Notes: generated from the sequence alone by a model not told the origin. Positions 1 to 12,012 are shown, counted from the first letter of the stretch. The stretch: 64,000 nt of DNA from Micropterix aruncella (GCA_944548615.1 OX155980.1:62493582-62557581), one strand, 5' to 3'. Numbers and translations: made by a program.

Positions 1-688
1 AAAAAAGGCTGAACGGTTGGTCGACATTAGTTCGTTCGAACAATCATCCCACGCGAATCGAAAATGATTTTTTTCTGACCGACTGAATCTAAATGACCGA
101 ATATTTTTTAAATCAGCTGCAACAGACTGAATCTCTAAATTTGATTGACGGACACATCACTACAATGAATTTCACTACGACGTATATAGGTAGATTTCCT
201 CTCAGTAAATGGCTACCCTTAATTTATTGGCATCCAGATGGCAACTAATCCCAAGTGTAAGAAAGATAGCAATATTATCTATCTTCTCGGAATCTTCGTA
301 TAGATAGTCGTCGACATGGAACCGCGATATTTTTTGTCACGCACTTTTCGTATGGCGAAGCGCAAGGGCGTGGTCGGTCCGCAATACCCCTATGTAAATC
401 TTACCCCACTGCCTATTGTTGCTCATTTGTGTTATGAAAGGGGCTGGTTTCACCAAATCCAATGGTTGCTTGTTACAATTTAATACCCTCACACAAAAAT
501 CAGCATACTTCGATTTGAGATAAACCTTATCTCCATGTGAGCCAAACTATCTAGGGTAAGAGCTTCACTGGCGCTTACTGCATAACAGAATTTAGAGGAA
601 TAAATCGGAGTATTCCAAAATCTGAGTCATTTCTTTATTTGTATTCCATATGGAATTTAAAGAAATGACTAATTTCGAAGAGATCACT

Positions 689-1082
689 CTACAAGCAATC
701 CTCTCGTATGCTGACGACGTTATAATAATAACGAAAGCAATATAAGAATTGGACATACTATTAATATTATTTTTTTATTCTTTGCTGATAGGTCCAGATC
801 AGATCTTGTAAAACTAGTCACAAACCTAGGTATATAAGAACGTTTTTAGGTATAAATCGAGTGTGTCTTAAATGGATTGACAGAGCTTGCACTAATCACT
901 TCAAATGTATTGAATGTGTCTCAAACGTCCTCTATTTGTCTTCGTTGTCTGAAGTCAGTCCAAGTAATTCCAAGCCATCTACATTCCTATTCTTCAGGGA
1001 CCCTAGCAATAGGAATAAAAATAAATTTATTTCCAAAATTAAACGCTTAAACGTTGAAAAGTGGTTTAAAATGTCCCAATAA
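689..1082 (+). pseudogene. Decayed LINE reverse transcriptase fragment
   Basis: The frame at 704-745 encodes a Y-A-D-D-V-I-I-I stretch, the catalytic motif of non-LTR reverse transcriptases, and then meets a stop at 743-745. A separate 73-codon open frame at 861-1082 (one Cys-rich stretch, then Lys/Asn-rich) follows in the same orientation. It may be eroded downstream sequence of the same element, but I do not recognise it. The assignment rests on one short motif. Positions 1-688 hold no gene that I can see. Confidence 0.4.
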
Positions 1083-1475
1083 TAATTTATATTTATATAT
1101 AACATATTTAATAAATAATTATTATTTTTTAAAAATTAATAATAATTTCTATTTATATATAAACATATATTAAATAATTAATATTTATATTAAATTATTA
1201 ATAATTTATAATAATAAAAATAATGTTTTATATTTCAATAATTTATTAATAAAGAAGAATAACATAATCGTAAATAAAAAAATAAAATTATTATTTTTTT
1301 TATATAAAAAAAAAATGTTCATAATAGGTCGAAGTCCGTACCAAAGTAGATTCGACTAAGTTATGTAGTTGTATGATGTAAATTGTACCCACTCTTATCA
1401 AAGTAATGCAACCAAGAAAAAGAAAAAATACTTGTAGATGTAAGCAGAAGGATTAAGGCAAAGATTGCTTGTATT
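1080..1475. other. AT-rich spacer, no gene
   Basis: This is a very AT-rich stretch of short TTATAT and AATAAT words. It has no open frame with recognisable content and no clear element boundary. Confidence 0.6.
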
Positions 1476-1756
1476 ACCCGACGTTTCGCCGATGTTGTAA
1501 CCGCCGTTGTCCAGGGTAGACTACCCTGTCCATGTATCCTACTAGAGTCTACCATGGATAACGGCGGTTGCAACATCGCCGAAACGTCGTGTGCTACAAA
1601 CTCGAGCGGGAAATTCGTTTTTAAACCTATTTCTAATGTCAAACAACCGCGATAGTCTTCGATTTCATTTATTAATGTGTAATGTAATATATATACCCCC
1701 GACGGTAGCACCCGACGTTTCGACGGTGTTGGAATCGCCCTTGTCCAGGGTAGACT
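1476..1756 (+). repeat. Dispersed repeat B with 42-bp inverted arms
   Basis: Positions 1480-1521 and 1547-1588 are inverted copies with about four mismatches around a 25-nt loop. A further direct copy of the ACCCGACGTTTCG-type arm begins near 1709. The sequence after the right arm (about 1590-1655) is homologous to 48105-48165 elsewhere in the window. It is probably a non-autonomous element; the class was not identified. Confidence 0.6.
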
Positions 1757-1851
1757 GTACTGCTGTCAATCGTCATCCATTGTTCTGCGGGCGGGCGGCA
1801 AACTGCTGCTGTCAATTCGCAGGTTATAAGACGAGCTCGATATAATATCAC

Positions 1852-2310
1852 CAGACACGCACACGATCCAATACAGACAAAACTCAGAAACCGAGCAGAT
1901 CACGAGCATTCTTACTACATGCCTTACCATACGTACCATACTCATCACAGATCGAATAAGAAGGATGCTTTTATCTGCGATAGTCGTCGATTACGCGATA
2001 TTATATGACTTGATAGTAGTCGATTTCATATGTGTATTGTGAATATTGTCAAATATTTATTGAAATGTGATAGTTATTATGTATTATACTTCCCTTTCTC
2101 TCCTGTTCCTCCCCCAATTTCCTCTCCTCGGGCACTATTAGTCTTAAATTCTTCCACTTGTCTGTATGTGATGTAATAATCTTTATTTTCACAATGCGCG
2201 CATGTACCACTATGTTTAGGTTAGCTGTAAGACATTGCCATGTGGCAATAAGCTCGCCTTTTTTGTATATTTTTTAAGTGCAAATAAAGAGTTTATTATT
2301 ATTATTATAT
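1852..2310 (+). mobile_element. 5'-truncated LINE: pol C-terminus plus 3' UTR
   Basis: One frame from about 1859 to 2000 reads as the C-terminal tail of a lepidopteran non-LTR retrotransposon polyprotein (R-N-R-A-D-H-E-H-S-Y-Y followed by Pro/Tyr/His-rich residues), with damage and a stop. The 3' UTR contains a CCTCTCCTCGGGCA block at about 2123 and GTGCAAATAAAGAG at 2278, and it ends in a TTA/ATT microsatellite. The same 3' UTR occurs at 12060-12297 in this orientation and inverted near 43578-43680 and 37170-37310. This is one LINE family with several dead 3' ends. Confidence 0.7.
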
Positions 2311-2887
2311 AAACTAATAATACAATATTAGTTTATATACTACATATATAATATCTAAACGTTTAACTATTTAAATTATATATTTACAAATAGAAACCCA
2401 AATACTAAAAAACCTCACATTTGTAACAACCACTGAATTCACTCCAATTCAGCAAAATTGTTTTTTTTATTACATATTTCCTTAAAACGTTATCCCTCTA
2501 AATTGAGCAAGGGGACAAATTTTCTAAATAATTATCTATTATATATTATATTTTTCGTATTATATGTGTATGTCGTAGTGAGAACTTTTTAAAATATGTA
2601 ATTTTAAATTTGTTTTTTTCTCCTTTTTTCAGGTAAGCAGTGTATTATTTAAACCAAATTAACTTGCGGCGACGGTATGTAAAACCTTCTACTTAAAACT
2701 AATAACAGCTAGTTTGGGCTTAAACTGTTATAATCTATAGGTTAATTACCTGTTAATAATAATCTAAGGGCTTAAACTGTAAGAATGAGCATGTGGTACA
2801 CCTGGCGTGTAGGGGTGTCCAAACGGTCAGTTTGTTAGGTCTCGCGTATTTGTCGGCCGTTTCGTTCAATCACAATAAATTAATTCG

Positions 2888-3497
2888 ATGGAGAGGAAGT
2901 CGCGCGCTCCCGCCACCTACCGTCCGTACGAAATCCGCGCGGTCATACATTTTTTGATTTTGCAGAACGATACCGCAGCGAATATCCATTGGATGACTGG
3001 GGGTGAGACGTAGGTGTTTGACTGCATGCCACAATTCAAAAGACAATTACTTCAGTGACGTCATTCATTTTCCCCAGCCATAAAACGTTCAAGACGACCC
3101 ATTCAGCCAGAGAAGTGATGGCATCTGTTTTATAGGTCCGTAAGGGGATGCTGTAGGTGGATTTTATACCTAAAGGTACTACCATTAATGTAGAAACTTA
3201 CTGTAATACCCTAAAAGAGCATTTCAAAACCGGAGAAAGGGAATGCTGACCCATGGAGTCATCCTTTTGTATAACCACGCCAGGCCTCACACCGCGCGAG
3301 TTTTAAAGGAGCTGCTGACATCGTTTGGATGGGATATTGTCACCCATTCCCCCTATTCATCCAAGTGTCCGCCTTCGAACTATAACCCTTTCACTAAACT
3401 AAAGGAGTTTTTGGGTCGGAAACGTTTTTACAAAGATCAGGAGGACGAGGAAGCTGTGATAAAAAGGCGGAAAGCAAAACAACGCACAAAGCTATAA
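2888..3497 (+). pseudogene. mariner-type transposase, dead copy
   Basis: The start at 2888 begins M-E-R-K-S-R-A-P-A-T-Y and runs about 38 codons to a stop, matching the N-terminus of mariner-like transposases common in insects. After a large deletion, readable sequence resumes near 3118. Positions 3243-3497 carry the ARPHTARVLKELL block, the domain holding the second and third catalytic aspartates (D,D34D). At both positions the expected Asp is replaced by Asn: Y-N-H-A-R-P-H instead of H-D-N-A-R-P-H, and P-P-S-N-Y instead of P-S-D-Y. With the internal stops, this copy cannot be catalytic. Terminal inverted repeats were not found. Confidence 0.85.
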
Positions 3498-3837
3498 AAT
3501 GGATATTAATAACAAGTAAAGGAACATGATTCATTATTTTTTTATGGAGCTTAAACTTCAAGCCTTTCAGCAATAAGGTCACATTTGATCCACGTGCCCC
3601 AAGGTGACAGTGACAATCAATCCATATCGAAATAAAACGGAAAAAACAATATCTGCGATATTAAATGATCTTTCGTACATATACGTATTCGTGGGTTTGG
3701 CGTAAATCAACCATGACTCGGCCGAAACGAGCGGTAATTTTAGTATATCGACCGATTATTAGCGAGATTTTGTAGTGAAATACTGTCATAAGAATATGGT
3801 AACGAATGGTTTCGTGCAGTTCAGGGCATAAAATCCA

Positions 3838-4520
3838 TTGTGTTTCTAGGGTCGGTCCAACTCACGATTCAACTCCTATTCAGTAGCCTCCTCGAGTGAG
3901 GGACTATCTCGGAAAGGACTCGCATCACAGGCCTCACGGCTGGTGGATCCACTTCCCCTAGGAGATTGCATTCCGGCCCTACTGGACGGTTTGCATACCG
4001 TGCGGCGTCAGCCAATCAGCTGTGCACTCTGACTAATTATAAAACTGAAGGTGTGTAGATATTATGGAGATAAACTGTCTCTTAAGAAGCGGGGGTGGAT
4101 TTTGACCTAGCCTTCCACTCTTGAAATCATTAATTGGCTACCTGATCCTGAATTCGCAGCCGGACAAAATATGCCATTATCCGCTATAGATTCAAATTGA
4201 ATCACCGCTGAACATACGGCAGGTAGGGGTTCGCGGTAGCGACCTCGAACCCGTAGCTAGTCGGGAGGATGGACGTATCCTGATGGTTACATTCGGACGG
4301 AGATATCCTGCCAAAACTGGTAGTAAGGGGGCGGAGGCTGCAGGCTGGCCACCTTCCCGGTACCTCGCCGTAAGGCATTGGCCTCTGCAGCATGTTGGCT
4401 TTACTGGACGGTAGGTTTGTGCTCGTTCTCAAGTCTTCTACGTTTACCTCACGGGAGAGAGAACGATTAATATCGTTAAAACTTCCTGGGGTGACGGGTT
4501 CGTCCGTTGTAGTCGACATC
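3838..4520 (+). repeat. Dispersed repeat A, full-length forward copy
   Basis: This diverged single-orientation copy of a roughly 680-bp repeat runs from GGGTCGGTCC at about 3850 to GTTGTAGTCGACA at about 4510. The same modules occur scrambled at 38980-41040 and inverted at 47430-47605. It contains long spurious open frames on both strands with no known protein domain. The element class is not recognised. Confidence 0.65.
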
Positions 4521-5066
4521 CCTAACTGTCCTAAGAATATAAATATACAAGCACGTATTCTAGCGCTTCGCGTGCATCAACTTTTAACCGGCTGAAACAA
4601 AGATTTGACATAGACGAATCCTGGACAGATAATCATGGATTTAAAACAACGAATGCAACAATACAGTTGTTTATTTTATTAAAATATGACTACATATTAA
4701 TACAATTATTTGTCTTAATAGGTACTCCTATTATTGTGAAATACAACATAGTAAAATGCTACTTATTGTAAATCAAATTATTGTAAAATGACATATAAAA
4801 CGAGAGACCACAATTATTGTGATTAAAGTATTATTTAGTGGCCACTACAATCTGAACACCACATACATTACTATTTGGTACGTCACACCACTTACATAGG
4901 TTACACCATTGATTTTATAGTGTAATAGATAACGCCATTCCATACTGCAAAATGGAAGTCGCAATTTAATACAAAAAACGGCAGGTAGATGGCCATCGTA
5001 GTTTTCAAACTCGATTTAATGCGCTTCCATCTTCAATAAACCAATATTTGGCCGATAGATGGCGTT
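4521..5066. other. Intergenic AT-rich spacer, no gene
   Basis: No coding sequence, structural RNA or clear repeat boundary is visible. The stretch contains several ATTGTAAAAT-like words at 4730-4800. Confidence 0.5.
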
Positions 5067-5236
5067 CAAACATATTATCGGACGCGTCCGTAAGCCGCGG
5101 CTTACGAACGTGTGCCTAGTCGTCCGCGACTGACGTCCTATAATGTGCACCGCTCAATAGAAATTCATTACACAGATCGCGTGCATAAGCCACAGGCATA
5201 AGCCGCGGCTGACGGACGCGTCCAATAATGTGTTTG
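5067..5236. mobile_element. 170-bp MITE-like element with ~40-bp inverted ends
   Basis: Positions 5067-5106 and 5197-5236 are inverted copies with only a few mismatches. Each arm contains GGACGCGTCC and AAGCCGCGGCTT-like palindromes, so each arm can also fold on itself. The core is about 90 bp with no open frame. A short direct repeat (TGTTTGCCCC) lies at the right edge. Target duplication is not clear. Confidence 0.7.
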
Positions 5237-5443
5237 CCCCTTTGTTTGCCCCTAAGCGTGTGCCGTTAGAGTATTAATAATAAAATAGAGCGCGAGCGCG
5301 CGAGTGTGAACAGTAGACACGGGTGGACACGGGTGTGAACAATGCATCGACCGCCCGGCTAAGGCCCGCAGTCGTTCGCGAGCGCTTGTGAAGTGATATA
5401 GTTGGGAATTTGTAGAGCATTTTTATTGTTTTTAAGAAGAAAG

Positions 5444-5523
5444 ATGGTTAAATGTGCAATCGATCATTGTAAAAATGATACTAGAAAACACACAAAACAC
5501 AAATCTAGTGTCACATATCATCG
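5444..5523 (+). pseudogene. THAP exon 1 of the P-type transposase
   Basis: ATG at 5444 starts M-V-K-C-A-I-D-H-C, a THAP N-terminus. After codon H26 (CAT, 5519-5521) the two bases CG would join the G at 6109 to make the Arg of the conserved R-F-P. The intron would therefore be 5524-6108, but its first two bases are AT. The exon boundary is inferred from this perfect phase match and from the family pattern. Confidence 0.75.
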
Positions 5524-6108
5524 ATAAGCAATTTTGAATTACTTTTCAACCAAATAAAAGTTATCCATTACGGGGGTGAAGCGAGGAGCGCGACGTAAGC
5601 GGATGAGGAACACACTGCCCCACCCTTCGTCTTGCTCGACCGCAATCGGTCGCAATTGGTGTTCACTAATCGAGAATCGAGATATTTTAAAAGCGAAATC
5701 GATAATCGATAATATTTTTTTATAAAAATTGACAAATCACTTTTTTTAATTATAGGTAGTAATGGTAAAAAAATCTTATGTTAATATAAGTATAGAGTAT
5801 ATATGGAATATGATAAATAATCCATAATAAGGCCAATAAGGGATTCCTTTTTGACCACTCACATAGGTTTATCCAATTGCTTCAGATGGAGCGTAGATGT
5901 TTTTAGGGCGTACCTTTATATGCTGATATTATGCATGTATGAGTGTCTGAACGTAGAGAACGAACGTCTTGACGGGTTTTGACGTAAGTATGAGGTGTCG
6001 TTGGATTCGACGTGATACGGTGGTGCGAATACGTTATATTAAAAACCGACCAAAAAATAATTTTAATAATATTATTATTATTAACTTAGAAACTTACCTT
6101 ACTTTTAG

Positions 6109-6958
6109 GTTTCCAAAAGACAAAACAAATATGATGAAGTAGATTGATGCTGTAAAGAAGACCAATTGGGAACCAAACTTTTGGAGTAGAATCTGTTCAG
6201 TACATTTTCCGGATTCAAACATGTATGAAACCAAAAATGGAATCCGTAGATTAACAAACGACGCTGTACCTTCGCTTTTTCTACAACAATCTCCATTTTC
6301 CGGTCAACAGTCGGAGGTTGCAGGGCTTTCCAATTCAGGACTGGTACACGACACTCCAAGGAAACGAAAGTTAAAAACAGAAATTATCCGTTTAAAAGAC
6401 ATTGCAAAACGCCGACGTATGCGGGGCAAGGCACTACACGCTGCTAATCGGCGTTTGAAAAAGAAAGTTGACAATTTATCTAAGGTATTAAAAGAACTGA
6501 AGCAAAAAAGACTGATCAACCAAGAACAAGTGGATATTCTGGAAGTGTGCCGGCTTTCTACAGCAGCTCTTTTGAAAAGGATGACTCATAAAGGGAGAGA
6601 ATATCCACCTGAACTGCGTACATTTGCGCTAACCCTCCATTTCTATTCTCCAAAGGCCTACTCTTACGTACGTAGTACCTTTAACACATGTCTACCACAT
6701 ACAAGCAGCATAAGAAAATGGTACCAATGCATAAACGCCACGCCAGGTTTCACTGCAGAAGCTTTTAAAGCACTTGATCAAAAGGTCAAGTCTTCTGACA
6801 AGAAAATTCTATGCAATTTGGTAATAGACGAGATGTCGATTCGACAATTAAAGGAATTTGACGGTAATGCAGTCCAAGGATATGTAGATTTTGGTGCTGG
6901 GTTTGATGTTACCGGAGTTTCAATGCACCATGCAAACAAGCTCTGGTGTTCCTTTTAG
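6109..6958 (+). pseudogene. P-type transposase exon 2, first part
   Basis: The acceptor (TTACTTTTAG) precedes 6109. The frame holds the second half of the THAP finger, interrupted by TAG at 6140-6142. A Lys/Arg-rich coiled-coil-like stretch follows at about 6345-6520, as expected for dimerisation in this family, and then the start of the DDE core with an I-D-E-M motif near 6826. The frame is lost at about 6945 by a single-base indel; the +1 frame continues the protein at once. Confidence 0.85.
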
Positions 6959-7356
6959 TTGCCATTAACGAGCAGTGGAAAATTCCAGTAGGATATTTTC
7001 TGGTAATCGGCGTAACAGGTGAGCAAAGAGCCAATCTAGTAAGGATATGCCTTTCTAATTGCCACGATGTAGGCGTGGTAGTTGTATCTATGACATTTGA
7101 TGGTTGCCCAGCAAATATAGCCATGGCTCAAGAGCTTGGCTGTTCGTTTAACTACCAACGTCAACTAAAAACCTATTTCGAACATCCTGCAACAAAAGAA
7201 CCAGTTTTTGTATTTTTTGACCCATGTCACATGGTGAAACTGGTCAGAAATACATTACAAAGTAAAAAGATTCTTAGAGATAATAACGGCGGCCTAATCA
7301 AATGGCAATATTTTGAAGAATTAAACACGCTCCAACTAAATGAAAATTTTCACTAG
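6946..7356 (+). pseudogene. P-type transposase core, second part
   Basis: This part continues the transposase core in a shifted frame. It holds the T-F-D-G-C-P-A-N-I-A-M and F-D-P-C-H-M-V-K-L-V-R-N blocks, conserved in THAP9-like transposases. A TAG at 7354-7356 interrupts it, yet recognisable residues (a Q-H-I-N-F block, then M-K-V-K-L-A) continue to about 7420 in the same frame. Confidence 0.85.
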
Positions 7357-7478
7357 GGAAATAAATTATCGACACAACACATCAACTTTCAAATTCAAAT
7401 AATGAAAGTAAAGCTAGCAGTTTTTCAGTAGTACGGTCCCACGGCGGGTTCAACAATAATCCATCGGCCCTGCAATTT

Positions 7479-8186
7479 ATGGCAACTTACAAAAAGCTCT
7501 TGGTTCACATGGAGTTAAAAGAGAATTTCAGGGGAAACTGTGCTCCTCTGGAACACATAACTTTGTTAACTTGTTCGTCGTCAACTGAGCATATTAACTT
7601 GACAACGAAGGGTTATAGATCAGGATCACAAGTGGATATGGTCGACGAACAATTCATGAGCAATTTGAAGGAGGAAGATCTGAGTTTACCTGCCGGTTTC
7701 CATTCAGTATTTTCACAACATGTTGTGGCATACGTTGCCGGGTATGTTGTTAGATATTTACTATCTAGACTAAATTGCACTGATTGCTTGGGAGCATTAG
7801 TCGCAAACACACCTAAACAAGCTCATTTATTTATTGTGTTTAAAGACAGAAGTGGACTTATCTATCCATCAAATGATGTAATCCGAATTTGTAATGCCGC
7901 AGAATCAGTAGTAAGGGTTAATTTTGACAAAAGTAATAAATCCGATCGCGATCCTATAAATATGGTTACAAAAACGTTAAAATTATTCATCGGATCCGAT
8001 ATTTTCACGATCCTTCATGCCCATTTATTTGAGCAGGAACCGTGCAGTAATCATTTGCTTCATCTGCTAAGGGCCGTTATCCAAAAATATGTCGATATAC
8101 GGATAAAATATTTAGTTTGTAAGTCAAATGTAAAACAAACCAAGAGGCAACTATACAACAAGCTCACTCTTTTAAAAGGGCAATAA
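7479..8186 (+). pseudogene. P-type transposase C-terminal part
   Basis: This 235-codon open frame contains the V-A-Y-V-A-G-Y-V-V-R block and a Cys-containing C-terminal domain typical of P/THAP9 transposases. It begins after a deletion relative to the family. Recognisable homology starts slightly upstream (about 7445) of the first Met. It ends at a TAA at 8184-8186. Confidence 0.85.
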
Positions 8187-10389
8187 CGGATACTTAAGGG
8201 TTTGGATCCTCCAAGCGGGCGATCTGAATACAGTCTAGTCGAATACTAGCTGACTGCGCTTAGACCAGATTCTATGATTCTACCTACGTCTGAGGTTTTA
8301 GTTATTATTGCTCAATGGAAGCTGTAATTTTTGAGAACAGAATTGTATTTCTGTTATCAAAATTACATCTTCCTGTACCTTTGTATTTTCCACTAAAATA
8401 AACCTTAGGCATACATCCAATCATATAAAACTACATTGCTTGTCCTATTTTATCGTGAACACTGAAGATCGAGTAGATATAATTTGTTGATTTGAATAAT
8501 TTTCGACAAAAAAATAATGGCGGCCTTATAAGAGCCTTAATTAGAATATTATTTTGTAGATATTCTAAAATGTGATTAAAATAAACACGTTTAAAACATC
8601 ATGAACTATTTTTTTTATTTCTTACCTTTATGGCATATTGGGGTCAAATGGTTACAAACCAATAAACATTTTTATAAATGTATATACATTTCTTATGTTT
8701 TAAAAAATAATTTTAAGCTTCTCTTTACTACACTAGATTTTTGTCGCCGCCACTGACAGGGAGTGTTTTTATTCATCTATGAGATGGCAAAATACAGCAT
8801 CGCCGCACAGCACTCATATCTTCTCTTTCCTGCGCAAGAAATTATGGGAGGCGGAGCGACGTTGGTTGACATCCTTACGAGAAGACGACGTAATTGAGCG
8901 TGTATGTCAGTAAACTGTTACAATGTCAACAATTACAATGTACAACAATTTACAATGTCGAGTCGAGTGAGTGCTATCCGTAATCGACTAGTCGATTGGC
9001 GAGCGCGTGGTCACTCCCTATTTCTCGCATCTCCATCAATATACGGTATAACCATCTATAGCACACCTGTCTACTTTCGGCTCCAAGCGACCCGTTTGAA
9101 GCGCGCGCTAATTGTTGGAAAGGCGTAGCCTGAAATAGCACGCCATCTATTATTTTCTTCATTGAACATGTGATTTGTAGCGTAGAAGGAAATGCAATAG
9201 ATAGCGCTAATAATTGAATACTAATTTCGTTGAAACTGCTTGAATTATTGGGTTTTTAGAATCAATCGATCCTTTATAATTAAAACTTAATTATCAATGT
9301 TAATATAGATATCCAAATAAATTCCTATACTTTTCGACGTCAGCACTACCAGTGCCATCTGCGTAGTGACGGCGAGAAATATGCTGCCATTTTCTTGTAT
9401 GAGATGGTGCTATCTATTACACTATAGTTACACTGAAAGCTTCCAAATCTGGCCACTAATATAAATGATTAAAAATACGTGTGGCACTCGCGGACTACCG
9501 CGGTAAAGCTATTGCATAGCATTTTTAACAACTTATGCAATTATAATTATTTATTTATTTTATTTTCTCTGATATCAGATAACTGCGCTTTATCGGAAAA
9601 CGTTGAAATTGATTCGGAATAATTTAAACGTCTTTCGATAGAGCGCCGCGCACGAATTTTTTATTCGATAAAGCAAAAAAAACGGATTATTCGAAAAAAA
9701 TCGTAGATAAAAAGACAGATAATTAAATTATCTTTAAAATGGTGCAGGTTTCATAATAATACGCCAGATAGTATTTGCGTAGTAGTCGTTTTTGTGTTCG
9801 GTTAGACCTAATTTCACAAATTAATTACACTATGTAATATAAACAAAATCTAAAATATTCAAATCTAAGAATATTAGGAAAATGTTCTTGTTTAACATAT
9901 ATTTTTTTCGAATCGTAAGCAGTACTCGTTTAGACGTAATTATCAGTTTAAAATCATTCATTTTCGTTAAGAAATTTCTTCATTCGGTCGCCGCGCTGGC
10001 CTAGGCCCGCGATAAAAGCTATGCAATAGCTTAAAAGAAAGTTAAAACGCTAAAATAAAACAGTTTTTCTATTTTCTGAAAAAAAAAACTTAACAGACTT
10101 GCCTATTCTTGTATAATTGTTTGAAATATAAATTTTCTTTGAATTGGGTATTTAAGCCTTTTACACGTCATGCGGTGAAGTACTTTTTTAAATCTTTTGT
10201 AATACATAAGACCACTGATCGGAGCAGAACAAAGTTTTTGTGCAAATGCAATATGCTTGCACTCGACATAGATTTGCAACGTTTGTCTGCGTAATATTAT
10301 GACATTTAGTATCGACAAGAGGCGACAACCCCCAACATAAAACGACTCAAAATACAACCGTTTCATTTAGTGTATTCAAATTTCGTTAT
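8187..10389. other. Non-coding stretch with degraded repeats
   Basis: No gene is supported here. Two similar blocks in direct orientation, at 9498-9520 and 10005-10030, share a CGCG plus AAGCTATNGCAATAGC-like core that is itself nearly palindromic. They may be subterminal parts of an old element. Short open frames on both strands at 10103-10366 show no recognisable domain. Confidence 0.4.
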
Positions 10390-10660
10390 TGTAAGAATGA
10401 ATGTGGTCCACGCTGCGGGTGCAGAAAATCGGGGTTGCAATGCACTTTAGCTGGTGGCATATGTAATGGGCAAGCTTGTCTCAATGCTGTTTCATTGCAA
10501 AGCGACTCCGAGGAAGAGAGTACATTTGACCCGGAAAATCCCGAAGGCCCGGAACAACGTTTCAGGACAACGAAGACGACGACAATGAAAATGGAATTTT
10601 CAACCCTTAGAAAATGACGACGATGGTGGGAAAAAGAAGAAAATTAATACTTTTGTTCTT
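10390..10660 (+). pseudogene. CXC (tesmin/TSO1-like) Cys-rich fragment
   Basis: The frame starting at 10390 encodes a dense Cys pattern (C-x3-C-x3-C-x-C-x6-C, then C-N-G-Q-A-C). An acidic Ser/Glu stretch (S-D-S-E-E-E) and an Asn/Glu/Asp-rich tail follow. It resembles the CXC-type motif found at the C-termini of proteins often encoded by insect mobile elements. The frame ends at 10617, while the acidic tail seems to continue in another frame (a poly-Asp/Gly/Lys stretch to about 10645), suggesting a frameshift. No upstream partner domain is recognised. Confidence 0.55.
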
Positions 10661-11547
10661 TAAACTATTAAAGATTTCAAAATTTTCACTTCCTCTTTAG
10701 TTTCAATTGTAAGAAATATACAGCTGCTGAATAAAGATAAAATTAAAATATATTTATTCGTTTTATTTGTAATTTATTGAAATTTAATTTCAATAACCCA
10801 CGACGCAGACAAGAGATCTTATGAGACTTTTGAGACAACGTTTTCAACGCTAAAATGAAGGTGCATACGAGTTTCCAGCTTATTATCTCTCATTCCGAGG
10901 TGAAACCCTAATTTGACTGGACTACATTGTGGGAGCTTTTTTAAAGACGTTCTCACGTCAATAATCCACCAGCCGATCCAAAAAAAAGGAACGACATTAG
11001 TGGATGCCTATCTAACTAACTCAATGCACGGCGCACGCTGCCTGTGTGCGATAAGTTAGGGCGAGAAGTTAACTACTTGGTTTATTGCTGATCACTTTAG
11101 AGACGTATTGCTATTGCAGAATTGGAGTGCTGTAAATGTAGCGCTTATATATCGATATCTTCAGAATATGCTCGAAGCTGTAAAACGATAATTCTCTCTC
11201 GCCAATGGATCACAGGCTTATAAACCTGTCAGCGGGTGCTAGTTTACGTACGGGGGAACTGGTCACATCAAAGCGACTCCGCGTCCGTTCGATTCAAGTA
11301 TTGGGCTTAACTCTAATATTATAGCCTGGAGCTGTTTATCTTGTGGTATAATAGGTAGGTACGTGGCGTCGAGTATTGCGCGTCGTTTTTATCGCACTGC
11401 GACCGCGAGCGAGGGGCACCCTACTACCGCACAAACTCGCCATTAATTAACCATGCGATAATACGCATTTATAATTGCTGACTCTTAGCTTAGAAACCGC
11501 AGCGTGACTACTGCTATATACGTACGTTAGATGCATTATTATTATAT
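10661..11547. other. Non-coding stretch, nothing recognised
   Basis: This is mixed AT-rich sequence followed by moderately GC-rich sequence at 11020-11450. I see no coding frame, RNA gene or repeat border. Confidence 0.5.
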
Positions 11548-12012
11548 ATGGACACAAAGAAATCTCTTGCACAGTCTCGTCTCTCACCTTTTCTTGACTA
11601 TACAGATATGACTTATCTCGATTTATCAGAGGAACTACTCGACAAACTTGAACGTTTGCAAAATGTGTGCATACGATTCATCTTCGTTCTCCGCACAGTA
11701 TGCCAACTGGGGTATACTGAGATCTCCGTAAGTATGATTACGTGGCCGAATATAGCGCACAGGTAAAGTGCGCTCTTTTCTATCGTGTACTCTCCCAATC
11801 AACACCATCCTATCACATGAGCTTTTCGAACCATGAAGTACCCACGGTCTCGTACTTCGGTCAGCCTCTGACAATTTACTTAAAATTCCTCGTCATAATA
11901 CTGATTTCTCGTCGTACTCTTTCTGTGTCCATGGCGCAACACTCTGGAACGATCTCCCAGCAAATATACGAAACTCGCCTTCTTTAGAATCGTTCAAGGC
12001 TCACCTCAAAAA

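Larger units (their letters stand above)
5444..8186 (+). pseudogene. P-element/THAP9-type transposase pseudogene
   Basis: This is a disrupted transposase gene of the P superfamily, whose proteins carry an N-terminal THAP zinc finger and an RNase H-like DDE core. THAP exon 1 (5444-5523) has the first Cys pair (C-x4-C). Exon 2 begins after the acceptor at 6107-6108 and supplies the rest of the THAP fold (R-F-P, a Trp, C-x2-H-F and an A-V-P-S-L-F ending). The core follows in three pieces: 6221-6958, 6946-7356 and 7479-8186. Damage includes a donor reading AT instead of GT at 5524, a TAG at 6140-6142, a one-base frameshift near 6940-6950, a TAG at 7354-7356, and a deletion between about 7420 and 7450 that removes the middle of the core. 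Active copies must exist or have existed elsewhere in this genome. Confidence 0.88.
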
